In this document: piece by piece, positions 63,338 to 64,000 of the stretch
How positions within the stretch are numbered: position 1 is the first letter of the stretch
Layout: every line of letters starts with the position of its first letter
Assembly: GCA_025934695.1 (NCBI GenBank)
Contig: JAICWS010000001.1
Span: forward strand, 401,301 to 465,300
Length of the DNA: 64,000 nucleotides
Direction of reading: 5' to 3'
DNA from: Alphaproteobacteria bacterium
GTDB taxonomy: Bacteria > Pseudomonadota > Alphaproteobacteria > Micavibrionales > UBA2020
Notes under the pieces: generated by a model
What the model was told of the DNA's origin: nothing
Databases searched by the model: none
The model's input: the letters and a program-made list of their open reading frames with translations, nothing else
Program-made: the position numbers and the translations under genes

Positions 63338-64000
63338 ATGACGCATCGACATTTATGGCTCGGCACGGCCTTCGTCGGCCTATTGATCGGTTTCAGCGCG
63401 CCCGCCGGGGCGCAGCAGTATTACTTTCCGTACAAGCAAAACGACAAGCCCGCGGTGGAAGTCGACCTGAGTGCGCTTGACGCGCCGCCGGCATCCGCTT
63501 CCGGACAGCGCGTTCAGCTGGCGGATTACATCTACAAGCGTTCCCCGGCCATTGAAAATACGCCGCCGGACGCGACGGTGCCCGACAATGTGGTGATCAG
63601 CTCGGATACGGCTCCGCAGCCCGTCGCTCCCGCGCCCGAGAAGAAAGCGGAACCGAAAAAGGCAGCGAAGACGAAAAAGAAACCGCCTGCCACGCGGAGC
63701 AAGCCCTCTCTCGTCGTCACGGACGAGCCCGCGCCGGAAGATGCCGTCAAGCATCCGAAACCCTCGAACGCACCGATCATCAGCCTGCCGCCCGCGCCGG
63801 AAGCCGCACAGGCAGCGCCGGTGCATCATGACATGACGGCGATGCCGCCGATCATTTCCAACCCGCCTGATTCCGGCACGCCGCCCGTCGTCCAGCGCGC
63901 GGTGCAGCCGACGCCGGCACCCGTGGTGGCCGCACCGATTGCAGCACCTGCTCCTGCATCCGAACCGGCCATTGCCACCACGCCGCCGGCTGAAGCGCCC
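63338..64000 (+). CDS. Secreted Pro/Ala-rich protein (3' end outside window)
   Basis: Open for 221 codons to the window edge. Signal peptide (LWLGTAFVGLLIGFSAPAGAQ), then a short QQYYFPYK stretch and a long Pro/Ala/Lys region (EKKAEPKKAAKTKKKPPA and repeated PAP, PPA units) typical of a periplasmic linker. Similar linkers often lead to an OmpA- or SPOR-type peptidoglycan-binding domain, but that part is not in view. ATG 63338 is 12 bp after the phosphatase gene. Confidence 0.75.
   Translation, partial: MTHRHLWLGTAFVGLLIGFSAPAGAQQYYFPYKQNDKPAVEVDLSALDAPPASASGQRVQLADYIYKRSPAIENTPPDATVPDNVVISSDTAPQPVAPAPEKKAEPKKAAKTKKKPPATRSKPSLVVTDEPAPEDAVKHPKPSNAPIISLPPAPEAAQAAPVHHDMTAMPPIISNPPDSGTPPVVQRAVQPTPAPVVAAPIAAPAPASEPAIATTPPAEAP

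Overview
This 64-kb window looks like the chromosome of an alphaproteobacterium. The case rests on gene content and order, since no 16S or genus-level marker is present. A CcrM-type GANTC methyltransferase sits directly after rnhB. A long leftward operon runs mltB-rlpA-dacA-tmk-holB-ppa-metG-tatD-MBL hydrolase, whose dacA-to-tatD core (apart from ppa) I recall as a common alphaproteobacterial order. mutY is divergent from a DUF721/DciA gene. Genes are tightly packed, with many ATGA or TAATG start/stop overlaps. I would not go below class; a Rhodospirillales- or Micavibrionales-like lineage is only a guess.

Layout. 1-3.1 kb: HIT and HAD-IIA genes (leftward), a secreted coiled-coil protein, an MBL hydrolase and a 44-residue small protein with a terminator. 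3.2-6.7 kb: a divergent aminopeptidase N coupled to a leucine-rich-repeat-like gene. 6.7-15.9 kb: the nine-gene leftward housekeeping operon. 16.0 kb: tRNA-Ser(TGA). 17.0-21.0 kb: a 1328-residue RTX protein. 21.2-23.8 kb: PEP carboxylase. 23.8-36.7 kb: mostly small or accessory genes, including a PemK-type toxin-antitoxin pair, an AAC(6')-like acetyltransferase, an EamA transporter, a Rieske oxygenase, an M48 peptidase and rlmN, with hairpin-armed inverted repeats scattered among them. 36.7-41 kb: peroxiredoxin, a candidate structured RNA, a response regulator and a PAS histidine kinase. 41.2-43 kb: rplU-rpmA-obgE. 43-44.9 kb: ClC channel with CBS domains.

45.0-52.8 kb is the most interesting region. 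A tiny membrane protein ending in FIYQGF, an MBOAT acyltransferase, a DltD-like SGNH protein, a methyltransferase, a GT-C-type glycosyltransferase, an acyl carrier protein, an FkbH-like HAD-IIIC protein and a VOC protein follow one another on the same strand. The set resembles the D-alanylation (Dlt) pathway, with the D-alanine ligase DltA replaced by FkbH, a family known to load a glyceryl group from 1,3-bisphosphoglycerate onto an ACP. I infer a machine that esterifies an envelope glycan with glycerate or a close derivative. Both transcription units of the cassette start from the same duplicated promoter/leader.

52.8-64 kb: a second aminopeptidase N, a zinc-ribbon methyltransferase, rnhB, ccrM (with five GANTC sites packed upstream), two hypotheticals, mutY, dciA, efp, two tandem inositol monophosphatase-family genes and the start of a secreted Pro/Ala-rich protein cut by the window end.
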